DNA from: Lucinisca nassula
Taxonomy: Eukaryota; Mollusca; Bivalvia; Lucinida; Lucinidae
DNA: 64,000 nt
Assembly (NCBI GenBank): GCA_963580285.1
Contig: OY757026.1
Coordinates: 80,393,817-80,457,816 of the forward strand
Direction: 5' to 3'
Shown: positions 54,548 through 64,000 of the stretch, in pieces
Position numbering within the stretch: position 1 is the first letter of the stretch
Layout of the letters: every line of letters starts with the position of its first letter
Notes under the pieces: model-generated
Seen by the model: the letters and a program-made list of their open reading frames with translations, nothing else
Told to the model about the DNA's origin: nothing
Database searches by the model: none
Program-made: the position numbers and the translations under genes

Positions 54548-54845
54548 GGCCCCCGCCCATTGGGGCTTGAAGAAATAAAAGGGCTGCATGATGCTTCCAG
54601 GCGGAGCTGAATCCGACCCCACACAAGCACTGGTAAACCACTTAGAGGATCTAAGTCTGCCCAGGCAAAGAGGTGCAAGTCTAACCGTCCATGCTTATAA
54701 ATCCTATTGGTTTCATTGGGCGACAGGGCTTGAGTTGTCATTTCGTCTCAATGTCAGGTAAGTCCCACAAAATTGGAAGCAACGTCGCCAAAATGACCTA
54801 TATAGTGTTGACCGTGATGTTAAACATTAAATCAACCAATCAAAT
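54548..54845 (+). repeat. Family A SINE-like element
   Basis: GGCCCCCGCCCATTGGGG start, GACCGTGATGTTAAACAT end. Confidence 0.85.
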
Positions 54846-55079
54846 CAACACAAATAAGCAATTCCATATTCATAACACAATTTAATCATTTCTTTATGTA
54901 ATTCCACATTTGCAGTTACCACCCATTAATAACCAGAAAATAGGAGCTTTCCACCAAACAGATGTCACTTGGCAATAGTACTATATTTACCGTATGTATT
55001 CTGACAGGCTGGCTTGGGCAAACAGTGTAGATCCAGATGAGATGCTGCAAAATGTGACAACTCATCTGTCTTCACCATT
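54846..55079. repeat. Spacer with H1 hairpin remnant
   Basis: 55017-55068 has the left arm CAAACAGTGTAGATCCAGATG and a worn right arm. Confidence 0.5.
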
Positions 55080-55345
55080 AAGATAACACATCCGTGCGAT
55101 ATAGTGCATTTTTCAAACCTCAAAAACGGTAATTTTTCTGATGAAAATTTGTAATATTTTTCTTATTTATACTCCAAACATAGGTTTTGGGTGCTCTTTG
55201 AGGCGGTTCTAACGAGTACCCACAACCTATGTCTTGGAGCAGAACTAAGGAAAATAATGTTTACCCCTGTAAACCCCAGTTTTCTCTATATAAAGCGGGG
55301 TTTAGGGGGGGGGTCTTTATTTCACGGACTTGTTCAAGTCATGCT
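55080..55345 (+). repeat. H2 hairpin element, left arm deleted
   Basis: GGGTGCTCTTTGAGGCGGTTCT is most of one arm; ACCCACAACCTATGTCTTGG, CCCCAGTTTTCTCTATATAAAG and TTTCACGGACTTGTTC follow. Confidence 0.75.
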
Positions 55346-55425
55346 TTTGCCACTAATCAAGCTGTTTTAGTTAGACAACATCGGGTAGTAAATTGTTCGT
55401 TAAAATTTTTATAACAAGGATGGTT

Positions 55426-55562
55426 TTGTTTGTTTGATTTGAGGTTTAACGTCCCCGTCAACACTGAAAAGGTCATTTTGGAGACGTTGCTTCCTATTTT
55501 GTGGGACTTTTACCCGACATTGAGATGAAATGACATCTCAAGACCTGTAGCCCAATGTAACA
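55426..55562 (-). repeat. Family A SINE, 3' half
   Basis: Reversed tail (GAGGTTTAACGTCCCCGTC) to GACATCTCAAGACCTG. Confidence 0.85.
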
Positions 55563-55659
55563 AGGATGGTAAGAAGGCTCCGAATACTTATGGTCAACAT
55601 TGCGAAAACATGTCCATGTGAAATAATGGCGTCCAACATGGTGTCAGAAATGACAAATT

Positions 55660-56191
55660 GTAGGTAAAAATGATATATCTTTCTTATTTCTGCTTTCAAC
55701 ATAAATTGTGGGTGCTCGTTAGAACCGCCTCACTGACGAGTACCAACAATCTATGTTTTTAAGCAAATATACATGTGATAATGTATACCCTGTAAACCCC
55801 AGTTTTTTTCTGTATAAATATGGTTTAGAGGGGTCTTCGTTTCAAAGACTTGTAATCGTGATGAATAAGGTATGTGCAAAAGATTTCAAAACTGAAGATA
55901 TGGCCCCCATCCATCAGGGCTTGGAGAAAAAGATTGGGCTATATGATGCTTCCAAGCAGACCTGAAACTGACCATACACGAGTTAACAACTTAGAGAGTC
56001 TATTGCCTCCCCTTTAAGAGTAGACCCCTTTTAACTGAAAGAGCGAAGTGTACATGAAAACGTGTACATGAAAACAAACAGGAAGGTTTCATAATTATTT
56101 CAATTTTGTAGGACTTTTACCCTACACTGAGAAGAAATGACATCTCAATCCCTGCTGCCCAATGAAATCAATAGGGTATGTATGCATGGAC
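55660..56191. repeat. H2 element and split family A SINE
   Basis: H2 at 55660-55870 (palindrome reduced to CTCGTTAGAACCGCCTC and GACGAGTACC). Family A 5' part (+) at 55901-56003 and 3' part (-) at 56101-56191. Confidence 0.65.
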
Positions 56192-56264
56192 CACAATAAA
56201 TAGCAACATAGAAATTGTATTGCTCTATTGTACAAAAAAAGACAGTATTGTAACACATTACGAT

Positions 56265-56530
56265 AACACATCCGTGCGGCATAGTGCATTTTTTCATATC
56301 TCCAAAATGGCTACTTTTCGGATGAAAATCCGTGATATGTTTGTAATTTTTACTTCAAACATAGGCTGTGGGTGCTCGTTAGAACCGCCTCATTGAGGCG
56401 GTTCTAACGAGTACCCACAACCTATGTCTATGAGCAGAAATAAGGAAAATAATGAACACCCCACTAAACCCCAGTTTTCTCTATATAAAGTGGGGTGTAA
56501 GGGGGTGTTCATTTCACGGACTTGTTAGCG
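56265..56530 (+). repeat. H2 hairpin element, best-preserved copy
   Basis: GTGCGGCATAGTGCATTTTT, CGTGATATGTTTG, TAGGCTGTGGGTGCTCGTTA, a perfect arm pair around GCCTCATTGAGGC, ACCCACAACCTATGTC, then the second stem CCCCAGTTTTCTCTATATAAAG/TGGGG and TTTCACGGACTTGTTAG. Confidence 0.85.
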
Positions 56531-57191
56531 TGATGATAAAGTTATACTTTCTCCTCCACTCACAAAGCAGTAATTTTGCTCAAAAATTTGCTTTATCTCT
56601 TAAGCTAAAATAAATAAATATAAATAAATAAAAATGAAAAAGAAAAACAAAGAAACAAAAAAAAAATTTTTTATTTTTTCAAGAGCTTTTGTTTTGAAGT
56701 TTAAGATCCCAGGAGATGACTTTCAGACAAGCTAAGGCTTACTGTCAGATCCTGGAAAATATTCATTACGAAACTCTGCCTATACAAATACAGTGTAAAT
56801 TTTACCACCAAACTACGAATATTTTAAGATGAAATATTGTTATGTTTTTCATACTTCTGCTCAAAATATAGATTGTGGGTACATGTTAGAACTGCCTCAT
56901 TTATGTTTTGAGCAGAATTATTAATATCAGAATTGTTTCATCAGAAAATTTTCATTTTTTGGTGGTAAAATTTTCAATATATCTAAAAAGGCCTGTTTTT
57001 GTTGTGAAGCCCAAAATACACTGCAGCATGTACACTATTTCCGACCCCATAACAAGCAGAGTTCAATTGTTCAAACCATTGTTAGCTTAAGGGGAATCGG
57101 AACAACTGGCAGATTTTTCCACCATTTTTCAAAGGCAGACAACTTTTGGCACTCCCTGTTCACTTTTCTATAAGCTCAGTCCCACTGAAAA
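56531..57191. repeat. AT-rich spacer with an H2 remnant
   Basis: 56750-57010 has mirrored flanks (ACGAAACTCTGCCTATACAAAT; CATTTTTTGGTGGTAAAATTT) of an H2-type element whose central palindrome is mostly lost. 57090-57190 is unrecognised. Confidence 0.55.
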
Positions 57192-57262
57192 AGGGGTCTA
57201 CTCTTAAAGGAAAGAATTTGCTCCTTAGGAGCAAATTCTTTCCTTTAAGAGCTGACCCCTGT
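57192..57262. repeat. H3 hairpin
   Basis: GGGGTCTACTCTTAAAGGAA, AGAATTTGCTCCTTAGGAGC and the complement to GCTGACCCC. ~30-bp arms. Related to the pair at 20121-20256; half a copy is at 56010-56035. Confidence 0.85.
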
Positions 57263-57330
57263 TGACATGGGAGACAAAAGTACTTTTGCAGGAGTTGCCT
57301 CCCCTGAAGGTGTTCCCATTCCCCTTAATG

Positions 57331-57530
57331 TTTGGGAGTGTAATGGCCCAGTCAACACTATTTAGGTCATTTTTGAGCCGGTCAGTTTACCTATCCACAC
57401 TTTTCCTAGGCAGGCTTATACGCAAGTGATTAACCGGTACAGTGCAAATTCTTTCGCCAGAAACTGACAACTGCCCTTCTTGAATCAGTCAAAGGGAGAG
57501 AATGACTGCAGAAAAGATTTCATTGCATTT
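57331..57530 (-). repeat. Family D SINE-like copy
   Basis: GGCCCAGTCAACACTATTTAGG, GTCAGTTTACCTATCCAC, CGCCAGAAACTGACAACTGC. Pairs with 50318-50530. Confidence 0.65.
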
Positions 57531-57580
57531 ACAAAAGCTGCTCAAATATTTGCAGCAAAAATATTAGTGTATTCGCCATA

Positions 57581-57809
57581 TTAATCCATTGTATAGTGGA
57601 CCCTTCCATTGCTACACATTGGACAAATCCATTTGTCATATAAGGGGTGTGAAGCCTATTTTTTTTCATTTTTATTCTATTTTTGACAGAAAATTCTGTA
57701 AGCAAAGAGTGTAGGCCCTGATCAGATGCAGCATTCTGCGGCATCTGATCTGGGCCTGCACTGTTTGCCAAGGCACCCTTTTAGGGGTTTCCCACATGCA
57801 ATGGATTAA
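57581..57809 (+). mobile_element. TTAA-flanked foldback MITE (H1)
   Basis: TTAATCCATTGTATAGTGG to CACATGCAATGGATTAA. The central hairpin core GATGCAGCATTCTGCGGCATC-type is at 57715-57750. Confidence 0.78.
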
Positions 57810-58184
57810 ATGGTCACATTTTTAATGATATGTCAACTAACAACATTGCTAGTTTTGAACAAGTAATCCCTGGTTTACACTCTATATTATAATTTCAGCA
57901 ATTCAAAACATGAAAGAGACATCAAAATCTTTTTTGAAATAAACGGGATGAAATTTTACTCTTTAATTAATAATGACAGCTTGGGTCATTCTGAGCAACA
58001 ATTAAGCTTAAAAGGATAACCTGCTGTTCACAACACACTCTTTTATCAATTACCCCCTATATTAATTGCATTGTAACACCCTGATCTGATAAAGATATGC
58101 TATCTCAGGACAAGTAAGCTTCATCAGGTCAACATGACATTGCACTTCTATGAACTGGACTACTGGAAAAAATTTTTTTTTTTT
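57810..58184. other. Unrecognised spacer
   Basis: Nothing recognised. Confidence 0.35.
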
Positions 58185-58325
58185 TGGTTTCGGTTTTACG
58201 GCCCTTTCAAGATTACTTCACTCATATCGAGTCGATCGTTAATCAGAGGTGGGCGAAAACCGGAGTACCCGGAGAAAAACCACCTGACCTTCCGTTGCAG
58301 AACTTGGCGTCTCACACGGACTACT
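58185..58325 (-). repeat. Family C SINE, body only
   Basis: GGTTTTACGGCCCTTTCAAG, GGAGTACCCGGAGAAAAACC. The tRNA-like head is missing. Confidence 0.7.
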
Positions 58326-58359
58326 GGAAAAATTGTGAGAGTGTACAAGGGGATAAACT

Positions 58360-58524
58360 GATAAATAGAATACCAGATTCATGACATTCGATATCAAGTT
58401 TATCAGGCTCGGCTTCGAGACACATGTAGAATCGCTCGGCAAGCCTCGAGATTCTACAAGTGTTCTCAAAGCGTTGCACGATAAACCCGATATCAAATGA
58501 CACAAACCTGGTATTCTCTATATC
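58360..58524. mobile_element. Foldback MITE with ~75-bp arms
   Basis: GATAAATAGAATACCAG...GATATCAAGTTTATC...CACATGTAGAATC is mirrored by GATTCTACAAGTGT...GATAAACCCGATATC...CTGGTATTCTCTATATC, with ~80% arm identity. Confidence 0.75.
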
Positions 58525-58745
58525 TGGGGCTGTGCAGTGCATAACAAAACCTACAACAAGACCTAACATGTGCTATCTGAAAAGACTTGATATCAGCCTG
58601 CACATCCAACCAATAGGGCCAGAGGTTTTGCTTCTCTCTCTATGGATAGCCCAGAGGCAACAGAAGATTCATGCTGTCAGCAAAAATCTTGATGCACAGG
58701 CTGATCAAGTTTTCTTGTAAGTTTTTTCATGTGCTGGATCCTGTT
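58525..58745. other. Unrecognised spacer
   Basis: An 86-codon plus-strand frame overlaps here without recognisable domains. Confidence 0.35.
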
Positions 58746-58749
58746 TCTT

Positions 58750-58925
58750 TTAACCCATATTTAAACCACACACATTACCAGCTATCAGCCAAACAAATTG
58801 CTTGATAGATTCATTCAAACTGTATGACAAACAGTGTAGATCCTGATAAGATGGCTTCTGGGATCCTGATTAGATGGCTTCTTCAGAATCCTTCTGATCT
58901 GGATCTATTGCAAAAATACAGGGTA
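58750..58925 (+). repeat. H1 element, rearranged
   Basis: It starts TTAACCCATATTTAAACCAC. The left arm is duplicated (CCTGATAAGATGGCTTCTGG then CCTGATTAGATGGCTTCTTC) and the right end is lost. Confidence 0.6.
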
Positions 58926-59345
58926 TCAACATATTATTTTTTCTTATTTCTGCATGGAAATGTATGTTGTCAGTACTCATTCGAAGCACCTAGCGAAGGT
59001 GCTTCTTCTTAACTGTAGTGATCTCCCCTACCAGTACATCCATTTACCGTATCTATTTGGACAGACATGCCTGAGCAGTGTAAACACAGATGAGATGCCA
59101 TGTGGAATCTCATCAGTGTCATTGTCTACACTGTTTGCAACTTATCCAGCTATTTTTTCCAGACACAACATTAGATAGTAAATTGTAAAAGTGCAATTTT
59201 AGAGCAAGTAAGGTAAGGAATGGAGGTGTCAAAATATCTACGGTAAATATGATACATGCACTTTGCATTACGATAACACACCCGTGCGACATAGTGCAAT
59301 TTTTCACTTCTCCAAATGGCTACTTTTCTGATGAAATGGGTGATA
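58926..59345. repeat. H2 fragments and a worn H1 hairpin
   Basis: H2-like at 58930-59010 and 59268-59345. H1-like hairpin at 59077-59140 (AGTGTAAACACAGATGAGA...). Confidence 0.55.
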
Positions 59346-59630
59346 TTTTTCTTATTATCCTCACGTTTTTCAAAAAAAGTGGGGATATTGTTATCGCCTC
59401 CGTCCGTCTGTCCATCTGTCTGTCCGGCTATCTCCTCCTAAACCGATAGCCGGAATTCAACCAAATTTGGTATGCGAGTTGCTTACATGAATGGCTTGCG
59501 CAAGAGCACATTTTTTTTTGTCCCCGCCCCCAGGGGCCCTGGGGAGGGGTCAAAAGGTCAAATTTTGACCTACTGTGGAGAAAACGTGGGGATTTGCGAT
59601 AGCTTGCCATCGACTGCGCACTCCAGTTTA
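59346..59630 (+). repeat. GTGGGGATATTGTTATCGCC repeat
   Basis: CCGTCCGTCTGTCCATCTGTC, AACCAAATTTGGTATGCGAG, GCCCCCAGGGGCCCTGGGG and GGTCAAAAGGTCAAATTTTGACC (an inverted pair). A dispersed repeat of the GTCCGTCC type. Confidence 0.6.
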
Positions 59631-59830
59631 TACTGCAAACATAGGTTGTGGGTGCTTGTTAGAACATAGGCTGTGGATGCTCGTTAGAACCCCCTCATTG
59701 AGACGGTTCTAACGAGTACCCACAACCTATGTCTTGGAGCAGAAATAAGAAAAATAATATATACCCCCTAAACACCAGTTTTCTCTATATAAAGTGGGGT
59801 TTAGGGGGGAGTTCATATTACGGATTTGTT
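59631..59830 (+). repeat. H2 hairpin element
   Basis: GGATGCTCGTTAGAACCCCC and complement, ACCCACAACCTATGTCTTGG, CACCAGTTTTCTCTATATAAAG and GTGGGGTTTAGGG. It sits ~40 bases past the stop codon of the receptor exon, so it may lie in the 3' UTR. Confidence 0.8.
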
Positions 59831-59872
59831 CACGTGATGGCAAACATGAAATGATTATGAGATGCAAGATAT

Positions 59873-60043
59873 TCAAATGTTCACATTGTCATTGATTTTA
59901 TTTTTTATCAGTTTTTCCATCTTCTCGTCTTCAACAGTTTCCAACATTTTTCTGAGCGTCTTTTTAAGTCGGAGGGCTGTTAATCTTGCTTTGGGATTCT
60001 GGTTCCAACACTCTCGTATGACCCTGGACATCTGAGACAATAC
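59873..60043 (-). CDS. Last exon of a TGF-beta/BMP type I receptor kinase
   Basis: A 171-base exon on the minus strand. Minus-strand TGTACATTTCAG ends at 60044 and is a good splice acceptor. The exon then encodes VLSQMSRVIRECWNQNP, KARLTALRLKKTLRKM and a charged tail, ending at TGA (59873-59875). R-E-C-W, N-P-x-A-R-L-T-A-L-R and K-K-T-L are the hallmark of the last kinase helix in ALK-type receptor serine/threonine kinases, which phosphorylate R-Smads at the membrane. KKTLRKM followed by an acidic stretch is closest in style to BMPR1-type receptors. The tail, ~25 residues past KKTL, is longer than usual. Upstream exons were not found in 60044-64000 and presumably lie beyond the right edge. 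The first codon phase appears to be 0. Confidence 0.85.
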   Translation of the reverse strand, partial: VLSQMSRVIRECWNQNPKARLTALRLKKTLRKMLETVEDEKMEKLIKNKINDNVNI

Positions 60044-60184
60044 CTGAAATGTACACGTGAACATGTGCATCAACTGAAACATACAAATTAACAAGCGTGA
60101 TAATTGCTATATACACAATATCATGTTCTATAGCTGATAGATACACATGGACATATTATGTAACTCATATATGCAGTAGAATTC
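60044..60184 (-). other. Intron sequence of the receptor gene
   Basis: AT-rich sequence with no exon or repeat recognised. Confidence 0.5.
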
Positions 60185-60296
60185 CTATATTGCAGACTTT
60201 CTGATGAGTCTTTAAACCGAGGTCCCATCTCCATATGACCTTAGCTGTTGGTGGGATGTAAAACTCAAACACTCACTCACTCACTCACTCACTCAG
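60185..60296 (+). repeat. tRNA-Thr-like SINE body plus (ACTC)n
   Basis: GTCTTTAAACCGAGGTCCCA, GACCTTAGCTGTTGGTGGG, then about six CACT/ACTC repeats. Confidence 0.7.
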
Positions 60297-60299
60297 AAT

Positions 60300-60490
60300 G
60301 CCTGTATTAAGACCATCTCTGGGACTGTTCAAAAGTGGTCTTAGAGACCACTTTTGATTAAGACCACCTTTTGTACTGTTCAAAAGTGGTCTTACAGACC
60401 ACTTTTGAACAGTACCGAAGGTGGTCTCTGAAAGGTGGGACTGTTCAGACCACTTTTGAACAGTACCCAAGGCGGTCTCTGACAAGAGAA
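60300..60490. repeat. Foldback cluster (GACTGTTCAAAAGTGGTCTTA)
   Basis: At least four alternating copies of CTGTTCAAAAGTGGTCT and its complement AGACCACTTTTGAACAG over 190 bases. Confidence 0.85.
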
Positions 60491-60984
60491 CACTGTATGC
60501 AGAAAAACAAATGAAGAATACCGGAAACCTACCAAATAAGGTTTTTAAAGGCAGAATTGGTCTTAATTTTAGGTGGTCTTAATAGCGGAATTTCACTTTA
60601 TATACATGAACATACTATTACTGAAATGAACACAATGGACATGAACTATAACTGACATATAGTAATGAATGTACCAGAACTGAAATGTACACATGAACAT
60701 GATTGTGCTATAAATAAAATATACAAAAGAACACGTGCTATATCGGATTTTTTTTTTTTTTTTTTTTTTTTTACAAAAATGTCAATATTCCAACATTTCT
60801 AAATGCGTCTTCATTAAGGAGATCGTACATGTAGCTTTACAGAGGGTATCTAACTAATTTGCATATTTAATCCACTGGTGGATTACCACGTTTATTACAT
60901 GGTGTTATTACATTCTCAGAGGTGATGTCATATGATAAACATAGTACCTTCATCTCACCCATCCATTCTGCTCTTACTTTTACA
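60491..60984. repeat. Intron spacer with poly-T and the TTTGCATATT repeat
   Basis: Poly-T ~22 at 60750-60771. The repeat also seen at 52880-53010 lies at 60815-60945. Confidence 0.55.
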
Positions 60985-61160
60985 GTCCAACCTGTATTAA
61001 GCAAGCACCTCTGGGATATTCAAAAAAAGCTTGCTTAAGGCAGGTGCTTGCTTAACACTGGTGAATGTTAATGCATTTTCCTTTTTACGGAACTGAATTC
61101 CTGCTTGCTTAAGACAGGTTGCTTGCTTAATAGAGGTGGCCACTAAGACGGGTTTGACTG
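60985..61160. repeat. Foldback element (AAGCAAGCACCTCTG)
   Basis: GTATTAAGCAAGCACCTCTG and its complements AAGCTTGCTTAAGGCAGGTGC, GCTTGCTTAAGACAGGT alternate, ending GTTTGACTGTA. Confidence 0.7.
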
Positions 61161-61179
61161 TATACTGTAAAAACCCTTA

Positions 61180-62870
61180 AAAAATTGGTCACCTTGAAAA
61201 CTTGCTTTAATTCTCCTAAAAATTTAAACAAATTTGTTTTGCCATCCAGCAAGGAGTCAAAAAGGTGGAATTGGAATGGCAAACGGTGTAGACCCTGATC
61301 AGACTGCTCCTTCAGGAGCAGTCTGATCTTGGTCTGCACTGTTTGCTTAGGCATGTCTGTCTCAGTGCTTAGGATCACTACGATAACAACCATAATAACA
61401 CCGCCCCCCTCCCCCCCCTTGAAGAAATAGATGGGCTGCATGATGCTAAAGCTTCCACGCAGAGCTGAAACTGACCGCACATGAGTACTGGTACACTGCT
61501 TAGATACATACCCAATATCAAAGGCCTAGGCCTTGTGGTTTCACAGAAGAAGATTCTTTCTAAGTCTATGTATTACCAAAGGGCCCTGGAGCGGGCGCAT
61601 TTTTGGCCCCAGGGTTATAATTTGAACAATCTTGGCAGAGGTCCACTAGATGAAGCTTCATACCAAGTATCAAAGACCTGGGCCCTACGGTTTCAGAGAA
61701 AAAGATTTTTAAAGATTTTCCCAATATAAGCCTATGTAAAACCAAAGGGCCACAAGGCGGGGCATTTTTGGCCCCAGGGCTATAATTTGCACAACCTTGA
61801 TAGAGGTCCACTAGATGAAATTTCACACCAAATATCAAAGACCTAGGCCTTCAGGAGCAGTCTGATCAGGGTCTGCACTGTTTGCTTAGGCATGTCCGTC
61901 TCAGTGCTTAGGATCATTACAATAACTACCATAATAACACCGCCCCCGCCCATCGGGGCTTGAAGAAATAGATGGGCTGCATGATGCTTAAGCTTAAGCA
62001 GAGCTGAAACTGACCGCACATGAGTACTGGTAAACTGCTTAGATTCATACCCAATATCAAAGGCTTAGGCCTTGTGGTTTCAGAGAAGAAGATTTTTAAA
62101 GATTTTCCCTATCTAAGTCTACGTATTACCAAAGGGCCTCGGAGCGGGCGCATTTTTGGCCCCAGGGCTATAATTTGAACAATCTTGGTAGAGGTCCACT
62201 AGATGAAGCTTCATACCAAATATCAAAGACCTGGGCCCTGCGGTTTCAGAGAAGAAGATTTTTAAAGATTTTCCCTGTATAAGCCTATGTAAAACCAAAG
62301 GGCCACAAGGGCGGGGCATTTTTGGCCCCATGGCTATAATTTGCACAATCTTGATAGAGATCTTCTAGATGAAATTTCACACCAAATATCAAAGACCTTG
62401 ATAACTTGCTTGAATTCTCCTAAAATTTAAACAAATTTGTTTTGCCATCCAGCAAGGAGTCAAAAAGGTGGAATTTGAATGACAAATGGTGTAGACCCTA
62501 ATCTGGGTCTGCACTGTTTGCTTAGGCATGTATGTCCCAGTGCTTAGGATCATTACAATAACTACCATAATAACACTGCCCCCGCCCATCGGGGCTTGAA
62601 GAAATAGATGGGCTGCATGATGCTTAAGCTTACATGCAGAGCTGAAACTGACCGCACATGATTACTGGTAAACGGCTTAGCGGTTCTAAGCATGCCCAGG
62701 AAAAAGTGCTGCGAGTTGGACCGTCTTATTAGTTTAATTGGGTCGCAGGGCTTGAGATGTCATTTCATCTCAATGTCGGGTAAAAGTCCCACAAAATTGG
62801 AAGCAACGTCACAAAAATGGCCTATACAGTATTGACGGGGACGTTGAACCTCAAATAAAAAAAAAAAAAC
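61180..62870 (+). repeat. Segmental tandem duplication, three copies (~540-640 bp)
   Basis: Each copy has, in order: TTTGCCATCCAGCAAGGAGTC (copies 1 and 3), an H1 hairpin (copy 1 complete with TGCTCCTTCAGGAGCA), GCTTAGGCATGTCTGTC, the start of a family A SINE with an unusual ATGCTTAAGCTT, and a GGCCCCAGGGCTATAATTTG block (copies 1 and 2). Copies start near 61195, 61850 and 62398. The third ends in a complete family A SINE. Confidence 0.8.
61510..62395 (-). repeat. ~170-bp repeats (TTTTTGGCCCCAGGGC)
   Basis: About five units with GGTTTCAGAGAAGAAGATTTT, AACCAAAGGGCCAC, GGCGCATTTTTGGCCCCAGG and TAGAGGTCCACTAGATGAAG. Same family as 47370-47860 on the other strand. Confidence 0.75.
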
Positions 62871-62875
62871 AAATA
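62578..62875 (+). repeat. Family A SINE-like element
   Basis: CGCCCATCGGGGCTTGAAG start to GACGGGGACGTTGAACCTC and an A-rich tail that runs up to the N gap. Confidence 0.85.
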
Positions 62876-62886
62876 CATTTCAATTA

Positions 62887-62909
62887 NNNNNNNNNNNNNN
62901 NNNNNNNNN
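62887..62909. other. Assembly gap (23 N)
   Basis: A run of N between two family A SINEs. True length unknown. Confidence 0.99.
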
Positions 62910-62916
62910 TTCGTGT

Positions 62917-63238
62917 AAATGCAATCTGATCAGCCCCCGCCCATCAGGGCTTGAAGAAATATATGGGCCGCATGATGCTTCCATGCAGAGCTGAATCCGG
63001 CCCGCACACTAGTAGTGGTAAACCACTTAGAGGATCTTTATTAAAGCCTGCCTAGGCAAAGTGGTGCGAGTCGGCCTGTCCATGCTTATAAACCCCATTG
63101 GTTTCATTGGGCAACAGGGCTTGAGATGTCATTTCATCTCAATGTCAGGTGAAAGTCCCACAAAATTGGAAGCAACGTCTACAGTGTTGACGAGGACATT
63201 AAACCTCAAATGAAACAAACAAACAAATGCAATCTGAT
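62917..63238 (+). repeat. Family A SINE with 14-bp target duplication
   Basis: Element ~62931-63224 flanked by AAATGCAATCTGAT (62917-62930, 63225-63238). Confidence 0.88.
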
Positions 63239-63331
63239 TGGATGAGTTGATCAAGTTGGTCTCATAAAATGTTAATGCAGTTTGATTGAACAGTTTATCA
63301 ACTTAACAGTCTCTAGAGTAAATGCAATCTG

Positions 63332-63628
63332 ATGGCCCCCGCCCATCGGAGATTGAAGAAATATATGGGCTGCACGATGCTTCCACACAGAGCTTAATCC
63401 GACCCGCACACGAGTACTGTTAAACCACTTAGAGGAGTGCCCAGGCAAAGCAGTGTGAGTCGACCCGTCCATGCTTATAAATGCTATTGGTTTCATTGGG
63501 CTGCAGGACTTGAGATGTCATTTCATCTCAACGTCGGGTAGAAGTCCCACAAAACTGGAAGCAAAGTCTCCAAAACACCTTTACAGTGTTGACGGGGACG
63601 TTTAGCCTAAAATAAAACAAACAAAACA
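63332..63628 (+). repeat. Family A SINE-like element
   Basis: GGCCCCCGCCCATCGGAG start, GACGGGGACGTTTAGCCT end, (CAAAA)n tail. It entered a second copy of the AATGCAATCTGAT sequence. Confidence 0.87.
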
Positions 63629-64000
63629 AAACTGGATCATTCGATCACCTCTGTCTCTAGTGTAATGCAATTTGATAGAATCAGTTCAGATCAACTTTGA
63701 TCTCTATTGTACATGCAATCTGGTTGGATGAGTTGATAATTTCTTGCACACCACACAAGGAAATCCGTGATTTTACCCTGGGATAGAAATTTATGTTCTG
63801 ACCCTGGTGTTCCGACCCCAAATCGAAAATAATCGCGTGTTTGATAAATGCACTGGTTGATTACAACCTTATGCTCGACATCGTCATGCGTGATGTCACT
63901 AAACATTCCTGTTGTGTCACCATAAAATGGCGGACGTCGGTAACTGAAGTGACAGCAGCATTAATAAAAGCACCGCAGACACTGCATAATACCCCGCCAC
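63629..64000. repeat. Spacer with AATGCAATCTGAT repeats and a GATTTTACCCTGGGATAG repeat
   Basis: 63660-63735 repeats GTAATGCAATTTGAT...CAGATCAACTTT. 63755-63960 resembles 19260-19440. No exon seen. Confidence 0.5.

Noticed and set aside
60044..64000. Upstream exons of the receptor kinase
   Set aside because: I looked on the minus strand for the preceding kinase segment and for splice-bounded open frames and found only repeats. They probably lie outside the window.

Overview
This is a repeat-dense piece of a metazoan nuclear genome, most likely a bivalve mollusc. The evidence is the set of dispersed repeats: a ~300-bp SINE-like element with a GACGGGGACGTTAAACC...CAAACAAACAAA tail, TGACCTTGACCTTTGACCT-rich arrays, GTCCGTCCGTCC repeats and many foldback elements. 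The only host coding sequence I can support is one exon on the minus strand (59873-60043), which encodes the last kinase-domain helix and tail of a TGF-beta/BMP type I receptor. Almost everything else is mobile or tandemly repeated DNA. There is a 23-base N gap at 62887-62909. The species is an inference.

Layout. 1-5558: a large imperfect inverted repeat with ~1-kb arms around a 140-bp-unit array (1766-3434). 6905-16575: an old, rearranged Ty3/Gypsy LTR retrotransposon on the minus strand. It has ~1.1-kb LTRs, a tRNA-Leu primer site, gag, protease, RT, RNase H, integrase and an extra zinc-finger ORF. A second repeat has inserted into its protease, and a 1.1-kb RT/RNase H segment is duplicated inside its integrase. 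16576-28100: SINEs, a second 140-bp-unit array (20276-22802), a miniature LTR element (22858-23315), LINE RT fragments and a purine-rich tract. 28480-32508: a TIR-flanked element holding 2.3 tandem copies of a 1.42-kb unit. 32989-39199: a young LTR element with two identical 250-bp LTRs and only a damaged gag-like region. 39200-59870: many short elements (SINEs, TTAA-flanked foldback MITEs, a hairpin family with a TATA-like motif, a palindromic array at 41.9-42.5 kb, a second miniature LTR array at 48.7-49.4 kb). 59873-60043: the receptor exon. 60044-64000: intron or upstream DNA of that gene, packed with repeats including a three-copy segmental duplication.

The strongest candidates for something new are: (1) the extra ORF of the Gypsy element, whose last two C2H2 fingers have the spacing and residues of the Ikaros/hunchback C-terminal dimerisation pair; (2) a ~460-bp miniature LTR retrotransposon with a tRNA-Pro primer site and a tRNA-like pol III promoter inside its LTR; (3) a TTAA-flanked foldback family whose hairpin arms vary in step between copies; and (4) the identical-LTR gag-only element. 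All calls come from reading the sequence; no searches were run.
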